From Mauremys mutica (taxonomy: Eukaryota > Chordata > Testudines > Geoemydidae): a stretch of 64,000 bases of DNA. Positions 24,430 to 36,034 of the stretch are shown in pieces (position 1 is the stretch's first letter; every line of letters starts with the position of its first letter). The stretch lies in contig NC_059072.1 in assembly GCF_020497125.1 (NCBI RefSeq), forward strand, positions 271,480,045-271,544,044, in the 5' to 3' direction. The notes beneath the pieces were generated by a model. The model did no database searches. It had not been told where the DNA came from and saw nothing but the letters and a program-made list of their open reading frames with translations. The translations under genes were made by a program, and so were the position numbers.

Positions 24430-24810
24430 AGGTGTCCAGTGAAATAAGAAGGAATTAGGCACCTAGATACTTTTGAACATTGCATTGGTTGCCTAAATAC
24501 TGTTAAAAGTCTGGCCCTATATCCACAAAGGGGACTTGGGCATTGCACTGTCTAACTCCTAGATATGCTGTCAGCCAGCAGAATTCACACTCCTGAGTCA
24601 GGTGTAAAGGCTCCCCATGCATTGTATGGGGAGAGTTAGGTGCCCCAGAAAGGGATTCATAGAAGCTAGAAAGCTAAGCAGGGAGCCATCTAAGCTACCC
24701 GAGAGAAATTCAAATATAGTTAGGTGCCTAATGTCAAATTAGAGGGAGGCATCTCCCTTCAGGCAGTATTCACAGCTGTGAACACTCTCTAGAGTTAGGC
24801 GCCTAAGCAA
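24430..24810. repeat. Dispersed repeat with recurrent palindromic TAGGYRCCTA
   Basis: The palindromic decamer occurs as taggcaccta (24456), taggtgccta (24721) and taggcgccta (24796), with partial forms near 24489 and 24628. A related copy of the same repeat lies at about 37490-37660 (taggcaccta at 37504). This is probably an old dispersed reptile element. Confidence 0.6.
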
Positions 24811-24894
24811 GGTCAGTCATTTCTTCGGAAAAACCTGAGTGAGCATGTGTGCATACACATGACCCCCTCACTTCATTATAACCAGCAGTGCAGT

Positions 24895-25170
24895 GCACAG
24901 TGCACCTACCTGGGATGTGAGAATGGCAGGTTCAAGTCACAGCTCCCAATAAATATGTATACAAAGTGGAACAGTATCAACAGAAGATACTGAGAAAGCC
25001 ACACCCCAGAATATCCAATAGCCCAGTGGTTAGGGCACTCTACAGGAGACCTGGGTTCAAGTCAATGCTCCAAATCAATCAGGGGGGATTCAAACATGGT
25101 TCTTCTCCATCACAGGTGAGTGATAACTGCTGGGCTACAGGGTATTCTGGCTGCACCCAACCCCCAACAG
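24895..25170 (+). repeat. tRNA-like SINE sequence, two modules
   Basis: At 25019-25063 the order tagcccagtgg, ggcactctacagg, gggttcaagtc matches the A box and B box of a Pol III promoter. A second B-box-like caggttcaagtc lies upstream near 24928, and an inverted module (actgctgggctacagggta) follows near 25127. The arrangement matches a dispersed turtle SINE. It has no clear A-rich tail. Confidence 0.6.
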
Positions 25171-25213
25171 TTTTTTTGTGCAGGCAAGACGGGTGGGAGA
25201 ACTCTGAGTCTGA

Positions 25214-25450
25214 GTCCATGTCTACACTACAAAATTATGTTAACCAAACTTATGTTGGCATACAGCCCCTCAGTTATTAAATCACTTGTGTGTATGCACA
25301 CTTGGCTCCTTGTGTTGGTGATGCATGTCCCCACTAGAAGCACTTGTATCAATTGTATTGTCAGTGTGGGAAATTGTGGAAGAGTTCCTGTAGGCCCGTA
25401 ACAGTTGACGTAAGCAACACGGTGTTTACACTGACATTGTGTCAGCCTGG
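25214..25450. mobile_element. Harbinger-like MITE fragment
   Basis: Starts near gtccatgtctacactacaaa and continues through cagttattaaatcacttgtg to ggtgtttacactgacattg. It resembles the left part of a Harbinger-type turtle element; the right end is missing. No target duplication was seen. Confidence 0.5.
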
Positions 25451-26534
25451 AGCAAGTAGTACACATATAAGAACCCACAGAAGTTAATTGAGACACTAGC
25501 TGTTGAGTGCCTGAGCTGTGAACACCATCATTTTCCCTTATTTCATTATTAACTAAAAGAGTGCCACTCATAAACAACGGACTTTGAGGATGCTCAAAAG
25601 ACCCTTACGTTTTGATTGTGAAAAGCTTTCCTTATGGGGTAATATTTTCTCTCTAACAAAGACACTTTTTAGTAAGATGTTACTTCAATGATCTGTTCTT
25701 CCCCTAAGTCCACACCTCAGACTGGGCCTTCCCAGTATTGTCATGCTAAAACCTAAGACATATAGATGTGCAACTACAACCCTCCAAATGCAAGGATGAA
25801 ACAGTACTTTTTCTCTGCTTCAATAGTATTGTAGCCAAAAGAAAAGTTCTGAAAATCCACCTATTTATATTATATATACACAGGAACAAAATCAAACATT
25901 TAACATTTTTCTGATTGTTCCAGGTCAGAGTTGGACAGTTCAGAACACATGTTTGGGACTGCAAACAGTGTGGAGTCATCTTATGAGTTGTTAACCAAGG
26001 TTGGTGGAGACCAGTGAAAGTCTGTAGTATCGCAGGTAGGTTTCAGGATCCAAAGTATTGGACCAGGACTGCCCAATACATAAATACTAGAATGCATGCT
26101 CATTGCTGACTATGGGCATCCCAGGCAGAGTCACAGTACCAAGGCATTGTGAGGCACTCAGGATTACAGGGTAAGAGGTGAGACAACTCTTCACTGGTCT
26201 GGATTGTATCCCAGATTGTGCCAGCTCTTTATTGTGGTAAATGCAAAAGTTATTATTTCTTTTCGGAACAGCCTAAAAAAATACCTTTCTACTGTATTTC
26301 AGAAACAGTTCAAGAAAGCCATCTGGGAGCAAACAGAAGACAGCTTCATATGGAACAGAATGTAGGTTGTTATTTTTTCTGTTTTGGACAGTCTTAAAAT
26401 AATTTTTTGTAAAAGAATTCAGATCCATAATAATCAAATCCCAGATTTGTTCAATTTCAGAGATTTTTAGGGATTTTAATTTTTGTTGTCTATTCATTTG
26501 GAGCAATGGAGTGGGATCTAGCAGTATTGGATGC
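25451..26534. other. No gene recognised
   Basis: Contains a weak direct repeat of about 33 bases (26249-26281 and 26369-26400, spacing 120). No gene or element recognised. Confidence 0.45.
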
Positions 26535-27041
26535 TGTTACTGGGGTTCCTAAGCCATGGTGACAACTAGGTCCTAGGCCAGGCCACAGCCCTCACCTGGG
26601 CCTCTTCTCAGCGATGCCCGGGTGTTTCAGTATATCAATCCTCATCAGAGGCTCAGAAGATAGTTCACACTTCCTGGGGTTTGGGTAGTGTCCTCTTCCT
26701 TCAGAGGGCTTCCAAAAAGCCATTGACCTCAACTAGGCTCATGGGCTAATGTCAAAGAATAATCCCATCATAAGTGGTTCCACAACAGGTCCTCCTTTCC
26801 TTCAGGAAAGGGTCACCAGACATCAGTCCATTAAGGAGTCCTTACATTTAGCCAGCCCTTGCTCCAAAAGCTAAGGACTGGAGATATGGTCTCCTCACTG
26901 GTCTTCTACCAACTCAGCTGGGTTTCTTCCTTTTTAAGCTCCTCCCTCCAATTCTGACATCTCCCACAGATATGGCATGGCAGGGCCACCTGAGCCTACA
27001 TCATTTTGCTAACCTGTGTGGGATTTGTATACCCCATCACA
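26535..27041 (-). mobile_element. 3' LTR of a Gypsy-type retroelement, minus
   Basis: On the minus strand the LTR starts tgtgatggggtatac directly after a polypurine tract and ends near ccccagtaaca, giving TG...CA ends about 507 bp apart. The adjacent RNase H remnant at 27209-27292 has the same orientation and shows that the unit is the 3' end of a retroelement rather than a solo LTR. The end at 26535 is the less certain boundary. Confidence 0.6.
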
Positions 27042-27054
27042 CACCCTCCCTCTT
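27042..27054 (-). other. Polypurine tract of the retroelement
   Basis: The minus strand reads aagagggagggtg immediately before the TG of the LTR. This is the position where plus-strand DNA synthesis is primed in LTR retroelements. It supports both the LTR boundary and the orientation. Confidence 0.65.
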
Positions 27055-27208
27055 GGGAGGATGTCTGCAGAACTGGGGCCAGCTATCTGGTCTCCCCATT
27101 CCTTGAGGGTAGGAGAAGAAATCAGCTTTTTGGTGAGTCTTTTCAGCTCTTTGCTGTACTTGGAAGATCTGTGGCTGTAGAGAGCAATAACAACACATAA
27201 ACCGGGGA

Positions 27209-27292
27209 TTTGTATTTTTTCATGGCACTTAACCACCTTAGGGAGGCATGATCTGTGACCAGTTTGAATAGATTTCCATGGAGGTAATATTG
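27209..27292 (-). pseudogene. Gypsy-type RNase H remnant
   Basis: Within a 105-codon minus frame (27460-27143), residues 57-84 contain QYYLHGNLFKLVTDHASLRW followed by LSAMKKYKS. The block LVTDHASLRWL is the signature of the Ty3/Gypsy RNase H domain, with the Thr-Asp-His of its active region. Sequence on either side in the same frame does not match, so the domain is a fragment, with deletions between it and the LTR about 170 bp away. RNase H removes the RNA template during reverse transcription. No integrase or reverse transcriptase was recognised. Confidence 0.7.
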
Positions 27293-27299
27293 GAGAGAG

Positions 27300-30004
27300 T
27301 CTACTATGTGTAAGTCAAGGGACATTGAGTGGATACAGAATGACAGATGGGGAAGCACAAGGAAACAGATTATATTGAGATTATATTGGTCAGCATGAAA
27401 GGCTATGGTCTCAGCACACCAACTGCCTAACTGATGGCTACAACTAAATTGCACTGACAAGTTTGTGCAAGGATATCAGAGAGACAAGATGGGATCTTGC
27501 ATTTACTCAGTAAGAGGATGTCGCTGATAAGTTCTGTCAAAAGATAATACCTTACCTCTAACCAATGTCAAGTCTTGTATAGATATGACAGTAAAGGAGA
27601 GGTTGCAGGCGGGACTTGAAGAAGGACAATGATTGGCTTTGTGGAAGTTTACAGGGAGCTTCTCCCAAATGAATGGAGCAGCATGCGAAAAAGCTTGAAG
27701 GGGTTTGTTTGAAAATTTAACAAGTGGGTAATGAAGGCTGGTATCATGGACTGACTGGACCTCTCACCAGTGAACCAGAAATAAGTTGAGTGGGGATAGA
27801 CCATGAAGAGCCTTGAAAGTCAGTATAAGTAGCTTATGTTTGATGCAATGGAGAAAGGGGAATCAATGAAGTGACACAAAGAGGGGGTTGACATGGTCAA
27901 AGTGACAGTCAAGACAAAGGATCTTTGTAGCAGCATTTTGAATAAATGTCAGGGGCAAGATGGAATTTCTAAACAAATAAATTCAACTAGTGCAACTATT
28001 TTTATTAATGTCTATGTGCCACCATCAACTCTGAGCTAATATTTATGGATGCTTCCATCTATATGTCTATATTCTCAGTTGGTGTAAATCAACATAGTTC
28101 CATTGACTTCACAGAGCTATGCCAGCTTACTCCAGGTAAGAAGCTCACCGATTAGTTACAGCAGGTTATCTCCAATCAGCTAACCTGTTTAGTTCTGTTG
28201 GGTGTATTAAAGTCTATCACATGGAATAGAAAATCTATGACATCAGCTTTTTTCCTCTCAAAAGAACCCCCTGACTCTCTTATGCTATAGAAAAGAAGTG
28301 GTGAGATGTGGACAATGTTGCTCGAGGGGAACGCTAGTGTTCAGTGACAAATGTGAGATAAGTAATGCACTGGGAAGTCCCATGTGAACTTAACCAAATG
28401 GCAGATATGAGTGAAGACTCCATCCTTCTGTAAAGATGACACCGGAAAGAACTGAAAACCTCAGTACATTGATTAGACCAGCCAGCTTCACTGAAGGCTC
28501 CAAATATTCACAGCATTCTGCCAGTTGAAAGTTAAAGACTATGAACAAATTAAAACAGATTGATGTTCTCACTCAATTGCTTATTGCCTCTAATGTCTAA
28601 AATTTGTGTACAGAATACTTGTGTTTAACACTGTGTAGGTTTCTACATAGGGATTACAAAGAAGTGGTTTGTTTATTTATTTTATAATTGCTGCAATCTC
28701 TGTCCCCAAATTACTTGTTATAAATTTATAGAGCACAGCTGGTGTTCTGTATAAACCACAAGGCATTTGTGTACACTACACTGAACAGGTACAGTATTTA
28801 CAGTTCTCAAGAGCAGGTGGCATGGTGCTTGTTTTCAAATCCTTCTAAAACATCTGCAAGCTACAATGAACAAAAAAAAGTAAGTAGAGTCTACAACACA
28901 TCAATTCAATCAGCAAATGCTGACTATTAGGAATTAATTTCCTTTCTGCTATGCCCTGACTAGATTATAGTCATTTATCTTAACTGTCAGGTAAGGGAAA
29001 AACCAGATTAGATTAAAGTTATCCCAAGGATTCAGATGTTTCAAGATTTCTTTTTAAGCAAAAAGCTACATTGAAGGACAAATGAAAATGTTCTGCACCA
29101 GGCAGTATTGTCTAGTAGTTGTAACTGGACAGGGAATAACATAATCCAACTCTCCAGTAGGAACAGGTGACACTACCCAGTTAGTATATGAAAAAAAATG
29201 AATAATGTGTTTAGTATCTGAAGAAATTAGTTGAAAAATGACTGCCTGAAAAAGCACCAAATGTTGATTTATCCCCACTCAGAGCCACTGATATGGCATA
29301 AACCAGTGTCATGTGCATCTAGCATTTAATACTGAAGATTCCTAACCAAAGTCCATGTTTGCTAAGGAGGCGGTTTCATGGTTTATTTAATCAAAATAAT
29401 GGAAAATTGGAGAAGCTACAAACCACAGGAAACAATACAGTAGAATTCAGTATGGTATCAATTTTTAAGAAGACTGAACTTCTGACCAGCCAGATGAACA
29501 TCAATTATGTGTGGTTTTGGATAGGTAGAGGGAAGAATCTTTGTAACTGGTTAACGCTGGGAAAAGCAAATTGCTTGCTAATTGTATCAGTATTTAAAAG
29601 CAGATGCAAGGAGAAAAACAATAATTAACATAGAAATAGGGTTTAGAGAGGCTGGAGAGGGACAGTCTTAACTATAGTGATGAATTTCTCTTTTTACCGA
29701 GTATTCATCCTAACATATCTTAATGCTGGCAACTGGCATGCAGCACACCAAAAGGTGTAGGGGTTTTTGTTGTTCTTTTGTATTGTTTTAAGGGGCAGGA
29801 TGAGGGTCATTTTTTTTTTAACATTCAAAGATTCTAAGGCCAGGAGAGATCTTTGTGGAAAATTATTTAAAAAAATTGACTTAAGTGTATTCAGTATTGT
29901 AAAAAACATGGATGATATCTGCCCTGAGAACCATATAGTTTTGTTTGGGATGGTTTCTAGAGTGGCATAAGAAGATACTAATGATCTCTTTCTATGGTAT
30001 ACAC
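27300..30004. other. No gene recognised; some old repeat text
   Basis: The part at about 27490-27970 (gatatcagagagacaagatg, agagggggttgacatggtca) resembles an old dispersed LINE-type repeat, but I could not name it. The remainder is AT-rich without recognisable elements. Confidence 0.4.
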
Positions 30005-30338
30005 CAGGGGTCAGCAACCTCTGGCACGTGGTACACCAGGGTAAGCACCCTGGCGGGCCGGGCCAGTTTGTTTACCTGTCACATCCGCAGGTTCAGCCGA
30101 TTGCGGCTCCCACTGGCCGTGGTTCGCTGCTCCAGGCCAATGGGGGTGGCGGGAAGTAGTGGCCAGCACATCCCTCAGCCCGTGCCGCTTCCCATCGACC
30201 CATTGGCCTGGAGCAGTGAACCGCGGCCAGTTGGAGCTGCGATCGGCCGAACCTGCAGACGTGGCAGGTAAACAAACTGGACCGGCCTGCAAGGGTACTT
30301 ACCCTGGTGAGCCGCGTGCCAGAGGTTGCCGACCCCTA
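30005..30338. mobile_element. hAT-type palindromic MITE
   Basis: Starts caggggtcagcaacctctgg and ends ccagaggttgccgacccct, with the same palindromic interior (ttgtttacctg, ccgcaggttc, ccactggccgtgg) as the copies at 1703 and 34080. The flanking 8-mers (gtatacac and ctctaaca) do not match, so no target duplication can be claimed. Open frames of 60-108 codons over it on both strands are products of the palindrome. Confidence 0.8.
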
Positions 30339-31883
30339 CTCTAACACATCCGTACGCAACCCCAATTCCCACATACAACAAACATTGCTAATAATCCTTC
30401 CTTGAAGCATTAAATATTTGGTTAATGACAGAACTCTTATTGTTCCTCTTAGATCACATTGATTTTTGATTCTCAAAAATGTGTTCCTTAACGTTAGCAA
30501 AACTGTACTGTGTATTTATTTCATTCTGTGGCTATCACAATTCAAGAAATGTTGAAGGTGAAATGCACATTTATTTATTATTTTTAAAAGTTACAACTTT
30601 AAGGGTTGCGTGCTGAATGCCCTGGAGAGGTTAAGCAGGATGTTTCAGCAGTTTTTAAAGCTTGCTGACTTCTGTTGTTGTATTTTGGGTCTAAAGTGCA
30701 GAAACTCAGTGATACTAGCTCCCACTTGATGTGAAGCGCTATCATTGCAATTTTATATCCATCATTGAAAAAGACTGGAGCCTGCCTAGAGGAGATTGAC
30801 TCCCACCTAATCCCACCCTCTAATATTTCATTTTAAAAAGTAGTATTGATTTATATCTTAATCAGTATAAAATATATTAACTGATGGTGGTGGGGGAGGA
30901 CAACCTTCTTTTTCTTCCTTTCCCCTACACATACACATTCTTGCAGCTTCTGGTTTTCAGTAATAAACCAGTATTCAGCTTCTGTGAATCAGAGTTTACT
31001 ATTTTAAAACAACATGAAGAATCAGTAAGTTTTAAACTTCTCTCTGGGTGTCTGCTAGAGAATGTTTCTGAAAAATGCTGAGACCAACAGTAGAAAATAA
31101 GTCCTTGCTTATCTGGAAGAAAATGCAGAATGCATTTCTTTTTGCATGCTGATCTGTCATTCTATTTCAGAAAGGCAGTACTATGGATGGTAGAGCACTT
31201 TCTCAATTCTCAGCGTTGATTATGTCGGTAATGTAAATTGGGAAAGCAAGATTTACCTGCATAATTTATTATCTGTGTCTTGCATACAGTACATTGATGC
31301 CATCTATAGACATGAGTAAATGCACTTCAGAATGCAGCTTTCAAACTATGAATCTTCCTTACTGGATCTTAATTAATATTTTTATTTCAGTGTTTGTGAC
31401 TAGAATAGTACCACTGTGGGCCTGATCCAGCTCCTTTGCAGCTGAGTGAAAAGGCCCTCATTCTCATGGATTTCAGTGGGTATTGGATGAGGACTTGGGC
31501 TAGGTTTATCAACCCTATATCAATTTGCAAAGATTTAAATTTTTTCCTAGATCAATTTACTCAAAATCGAGCAAGCTACAGAACTTGTTGGAAATCTTCA
31601 TGTCACTTTTAAATTTGCTCAGCCTTAGTTTTGATTCCTGTGGACCCCATGACCATCACTTTCAAACTAAACCACAATATGCTCTAGCTTTTACTATTTC
31701 TGATTTTTTGCTATGTCTGGAGTAGTAATATTGACAAGCACACAGGCAAACTAGAAAGTACCTGTTTTAATTCAGCTGCATGAGCGGGAAAGCAAAAAGA
31801 TCTCTGAAGTGCATATGAAGCAGTTAGTTCGGCATGGGTTTAGAGAGAACTCTACACAAGCCTTCGGCTAAGTAAAGAATAAC
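30339..31883. other. No gene recognised
   Basis: AT-rich. The phrase gggcctgatccagctccttt near 31419 belongs to the same dispersed repeat as 10271. Confidence 0.45.
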
Positions 31884-32085
31884 TAAGGCTGCGAGTCTTT
31901 CACAGATGTCACGGAAGTCACAGATTCCGTGACTTTCCGTGACCTCTGTGACTTCTGCAGCAGCTGGTGTGACTGACCCCAGGGCCATCCAAGCAGCTGG
32001 GGCCACTGCTCGGGCAGCCGGCCCTGGGTGCTGCCCCAGAGCAGCAGTCTGGGAGCAACAATGACTGGGCCCAGAGTGTCTCCCC
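31884..32085. mobile_element. Fragment of the TIR element found at 7017
   Basis: It begins taaggctgcgagtctttcac and continues gtcacggaagtcac and cttctgcagcagctgg, parallel to 7017-7110. A local palindrome (cacggaagtcacagattccg, then gtgactttccgtgac) is stronger here than in the other copy. The right end is missing. Confidence 0.6.
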
Positions 32086-32086
32086 C

Positions 32087-32450
32087 CCGGCTCAGGCTAC
32101 GGCGGGAAGGAATCCAGGGAAGTGGTGGCAAGGTGTCTGGAAAAACAGTTCATCCTGGACTTGAACCTAGTATAAAGAGTGGTCCTGTGTTCCCCTACCA
32201 ACCACTGGGAAGGTGGTGTGAAGCTGCTGATGTAAGGGGGATAAGGACAATGCAGAGCCTGAGGAGAGGGCTGTAAGGACCACTGGGCCCAGAGTTGGGG
32301 CTGAAGACCTATTGTGAAGATTTTGTTGGTCTTTCTGTTTTCCCCAGAAGTGTTGGACTTAAACATGATCTCGCTGGAAGGCAAAGTCGTGGGAACAGGT
32401 GGACCACCACAGCGCTGGAGCCCCAATTGGCAGGGGATGCTAACTTGAAT
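32087..32450 (+). mobile_element. Possible LTR-derived fragment
   Basis: The text ctagtataaagagtgg resembles a TATA region, and ttcccctaccaaccactggg resembles LTR sequence near 54050 read on the opposite strand (cccctactagccactgatgg). Boundaries and family are uncertain. Confidence 0.35.
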
Positions 32451-32821
32451 GCCAGTGAAAATGAGGTAGGATCAGAGGCTAAAATAGTGAAAAAACAAGT
32501 TAAAATTACTTAGACAAGCTAGATGTCTTCATGTCACTAGGGCCTGATGAAATACATGGTAGAATACTCAAGGAGCTGACTGAGAAGATCTAAGCCATTA
32601 GCAATTATCTTTGAAAACTCGTGGAAGATGGGAGAGATTCCAGAAGATTGGAAAAGGGCAAATATAGTGCCAATCTATAAAAAGGGAATAAGGACAACAT
32701 GGGGAATTACAGACCCCTCAGATTAACTTCAGTATTTGGAAAGAGAATGGAGCAAATAATTAAGCAATCATTTTGCAAACACCTAGAAGATAATAAGGTG
32801 ATAAGTAACAGTCAGCATGGA

Positions 32822-32994
32822 GAGATAGCTCAGTGGTTTGAGCATTGGCCTGCTAAACCCAGGGTTCTGAGCTCAATCGTTGAGGGGGCCATTTAGGGAT
32901 CTGGGGCAAAAATCTGTCTGAGGATTGGTCCTGCTTTGAGCAGTGGGTTAGACTAGATGACCTTTTGAGGTCCCTTTCAACCCTGATATTCTAT
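32822..32994 (+). mobile_element. Turtle Pol III SINE with CR1-type tail
   Basis: The head is tRNA-related: tagctcagtgg (A box, near 32826) and gggttctgagctcaatc (B box, near 32862). It continues through gaggggccatttagggatc, then a tail reading ggttagactagatgacc and gattt/ttctatgat, which is shared with turtle CR1 3' ends. This matches the tortoise Pol III SINE, whose CR1-like tail is thought to let it borrow the CR1 machinery. It interrupts the CR1 ORF2 between agcatgga and gatttgtcaag, which are adjacent in uninterrupted CR1 sequence. Transcription would be by RNA polymerase III from the internal promoter. Confidence 0.9.
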
Positions 32995-34079
32995 GATTTG
33001 TCAAGAACAAATTGTGTCAAATCAACCTAATAGCTTTCTTTGATAGGGTAATAAGGATAGGGGGAAGAAGTTGACACTTGTTTTTAGTAAGGATTTTGAT
33101 ACTGTCTTGCATGACCTTCTCATAAACAAACTAAGCATATACAACCTAGATTGAGCCACTGTAAGTTATAAGTGGTTCATTCTCAAGCTGGAAGGGCATA
33201 TTGAGTGGGGTACTGCAGGGATCAGCTCTAGGTCCGGTTCTGTTCAATATCTTTTTCAGTGATTTAGATAATGGCATAGAGAGTACACTTATAAAGTTTG
33301 CAGATGATACCAAGCTGGGAAGGTTTTGGAGGATAGGATTAAAATTCAAAATTATCTAGACAAACTGGAGAAATGGTCTGAAGTAAACAGGATGAAATTC
33401 AATAATGCAGAGTATTCCACTTAAGAAGGAACAATCAGCTGTACACATAGAAAATGGGAAATAGCTGTGTAGGAAGGAGTACTGTAGAAAGGGATCTGGG
33501 GGTCACAATGGATCACAAGCTAAATATGAGTCAACAGTGCAACACTACTGCAAAAAAAAAAAGCAAACATCATTCTCGGATGTATTAGCAGGAGTATTGT
33601 AAGCAAGACACGAGAAATAATTCTTCTACTCTACTCCGGACTAATTAGACCTCAGCTGGAGTATTGTGTCCAGTTCTGAGTACCACATTTCAGGAAAGAT
33701 GTGGAAGAATTGGAGACAGTCCAGAGAAGAGCAACAAAAATGATTAATGTTCCAGAAAAACATGACTTATGAGGGAAGGTTGAAAAAAATTGCTTTAAGT
33801 CTGGAGAAGAGAAGACTGTGAGGGTACATGATAACAGTTTTCAAGTACATAAAAGGTTATTACAAGGAGGAGGGAGAAAATTGTTCTCCTTAATCTCTGA
33901 GGATAGGACAAGAAGCAATGGGCTTAAATTGCAGCAGGGATAATTTAGATTAAACATTAGGAAAAACTTCCTGTCAGGGTAGTTAAGCACTGGAATAAAT
34001 TGCCTAGGAAGGTTGTGGAATCTCCATCATTGGATATTTTTAAAAGGTTAGACAAACAACTGTCAGGGATGGTCTAGAT

Positions 34080-34409
34080 CAGGGGTTGACAACCTCTGGC
34101 ATGCAGCTCCGCAGGGTAAGCACCCTGGCGGGCTAGGCCACTTTGTTTACCTGCCGCATCGGCGGGTTCGGCAGATTGCGGCTCCCACTGGCCGTGGTTC
34201 ACCGTCCCAGGCCAAGGGGGCTGTGGGAAGCGGCACAGGCTGAGGGATGTGCTCGCCACAGCTTCCTGCCACCCCAATTGGCCTGGAGCAGCAAACCGCG
34301 GCCAGTGGGAGCCGCGATCGGCTGAACCTGTGGACATGGCAGGTAAACTGGCCCGGCCCACCAGGGTGCTTACCCTGGCAAGCTGCGTGCCAAAGGTTGC
34401 CGACCCCTG
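34080..34409. mobile_element. hAT-type palindromic MITE with perfect 8-bp target duplication
   Basis: A 330-bp element beginning caggggttgacaacctctgg and ending ggttgccgacccctg. The flanks are identical 8-mers gtctagat at 34072-34079 and 34410-34417. The motif TCTAGA at the centre is the preferred target of one hAT group. The interior is the same palindrome as at 1703 and 30005. It lies in the 3' untranslated part of the CR1 copy and is therefore younger than it. Confidence 0.92.
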
Positions 34410-34497
34410 GTCTAGATAATACTTAGTCCTGCCTTGCAGAGGACTGGACTAGAAGACCTCTCGAGGTTCCTTCCAGTCCTATAATTCTATAATTCAT

Positions 34498-36026
34498 TAA
34501 AGATACAGAAAAGAATGAAATAACAGTTACAACATTTGAAATATAAAGTGCTACCTAAAGCTTTTCTTTTAATAAGATCCCTCGTTTCATTTCCATTTAG
34601 CTGAAGAGTCTTTAGATGAGGGAAAAAAAACCCTCTTGTTTGACAGCTTTAGGTTTGTTTGTTTATTTTTTTAAGATAGTAGTAACATTACTTTTGGGGA
34701 AAAAAGAAGGTGGTAGTTAAGCTGGGCTGGATCTGTTATTGTTGCTGTTTTTACTGATGACTGATCCTGCTTCCTTTAATACAAACAAGATGAACACATA
34801 CAAAAAGGGGAGAGAAGAAAATGCTTCTGTTTGGGGTGGGAGTTCTATGGCTTGTGTTAACAAGAGATCAGACTAGATGATCACAGTTGTCCCTTCTGGC
34901 CTTGGAATATATTAAACTGTCTTAATATAGACAGACTTTTATTAGACAAAAGGAAAAAGGAGAGTGATCGAAAAGAGAAAAACAGGGTGGGGAAGAAAAA
35001 GAACACACAGGGTGTGTGGAGGGGAGGGGATGATTTAGTCAGACCTGGTATCATTTGGGTCACTGTCTCTCTCTGATCTGGTCTGGTCAGAACTTCTCTC
35101 AGGATTAGAATGAAGATGGTCCGGGGTCACAGGAGACTGTGGAGGTAGCACCCATGCCAGTGAAGCTCACTCCTTCCCTTCTCTTGTCTTTTAGTCAGCC
35201 AGCACTGTGGTAGCCATCTTCCCCTCCACCCCAAACATTTCTTTTTGAGGACCCCAAAAGAGAGTGAGGAATGGAATAGCCCATCCCCTTATTTTTTCCA
35301 TATGGTTTCTGAAAAAACAATTTTCATTTACTGATGTTTTGTCCCACACTTTTTGTGTTGATCAGGCATATTTTAACATAGTCCTTGAATTATTAGTAGG
35401 TCTTTTTGTTTGGACTAATTCAGTCTCTGTCTTCCTTTTGTATCTTTTCCCACCAGCATTTATTGTTATAGGTTATTGTGACATTTTATTAAATGTTCAC
35501 TAACTTTTTACAGTTGAGCTTACAATTAGGGTATATTTGTAGGCCCAATTATTAGAACAGAACCTACTGCCCCTGAATAAGAAGGTTCCTGGAGCTGGAG
35601 TTGCACTTACACCTTGGGTATGGAGGACTGGGTGTGCAAAGGGTAAATATATATAGGGACCAACTGAGTCTCCTACAATCGGAACTACAGGGATGGGATG
35701 GAGGCTCATGTCCCAAAAGGCAGTCCCTAAATACACTGTGCCTTTTAAAGTATAGTACCTCAAAAGCCTACTGAGGACAGGTAGGGGGCCCTAATCTTAT
35801 TCAATAGGTGTAGGGAACGTTCTCTGTAAAATAGCCATGTCAGAGCACAGAGAGTTACTGGGCATGCCCCTGAACTGCAACAGTCTCTCTTTTGGTGTTG
35901 CTTACACTGCTGTTCCACTCCTGTCCTGTTCTTCTCCCCAGTGCGGTGATCCAGATGATGACTGATCCTTGTACCTGTGAGCTGTTGGAAAGGAGGGGCT
36001 CACTGCAACCTCTCCCACTTTAGTGC
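34498..36026. other. No gene; a CR1 tail fragment
   Basis: At about 34866-34905 the phrase agatcagactagatgatcac and gtcccttctggcctt is a remnant of a CR1 3' end. The rest has no recognised feature. The frames 35264-35503 and 35500-35763 show no motif. Confidence 0.5.
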
Positions 36027-36034
36027 ACCTATGC

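Larger units (their letters stand above)
32470..34497 (+). pseudogene. CR1 LINE, RT to 3' end, interrupted
   Basis: The plus strand carries the 3' two thirds of a CR1 ORF2. MGEIPEDWKRANIVPIYKKG lies near 32628-32690, [17 protein letters not shown] near 33218-33268 and FADDTKLG near 33297-33320, the last with the catalytic aspartate pair. Thumb sequence follows to about 34000, and the element ends with an (ataattct) tail at 34481-34497, as CR1 elements do. Its 5' part is missing, the usual result of incomplete target-primed reverse transcription. Many indels and stops break the frame. A SINE (32822-32994) and a hAT MITE (34080-34409) inserted later. Confidence 0.9.

Noticed and set aside
26249..26400. 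Direct repeat with 120-bp spacing as a duplicated functional site
   Set aside because: The match is weak and dominated by T and A runs.
32822..32900. Functional tRNA gene
   Set aside because: The tRNA-like head lacks a proper acceptor stem partner and continues into a SINE body and CR1-type tail.
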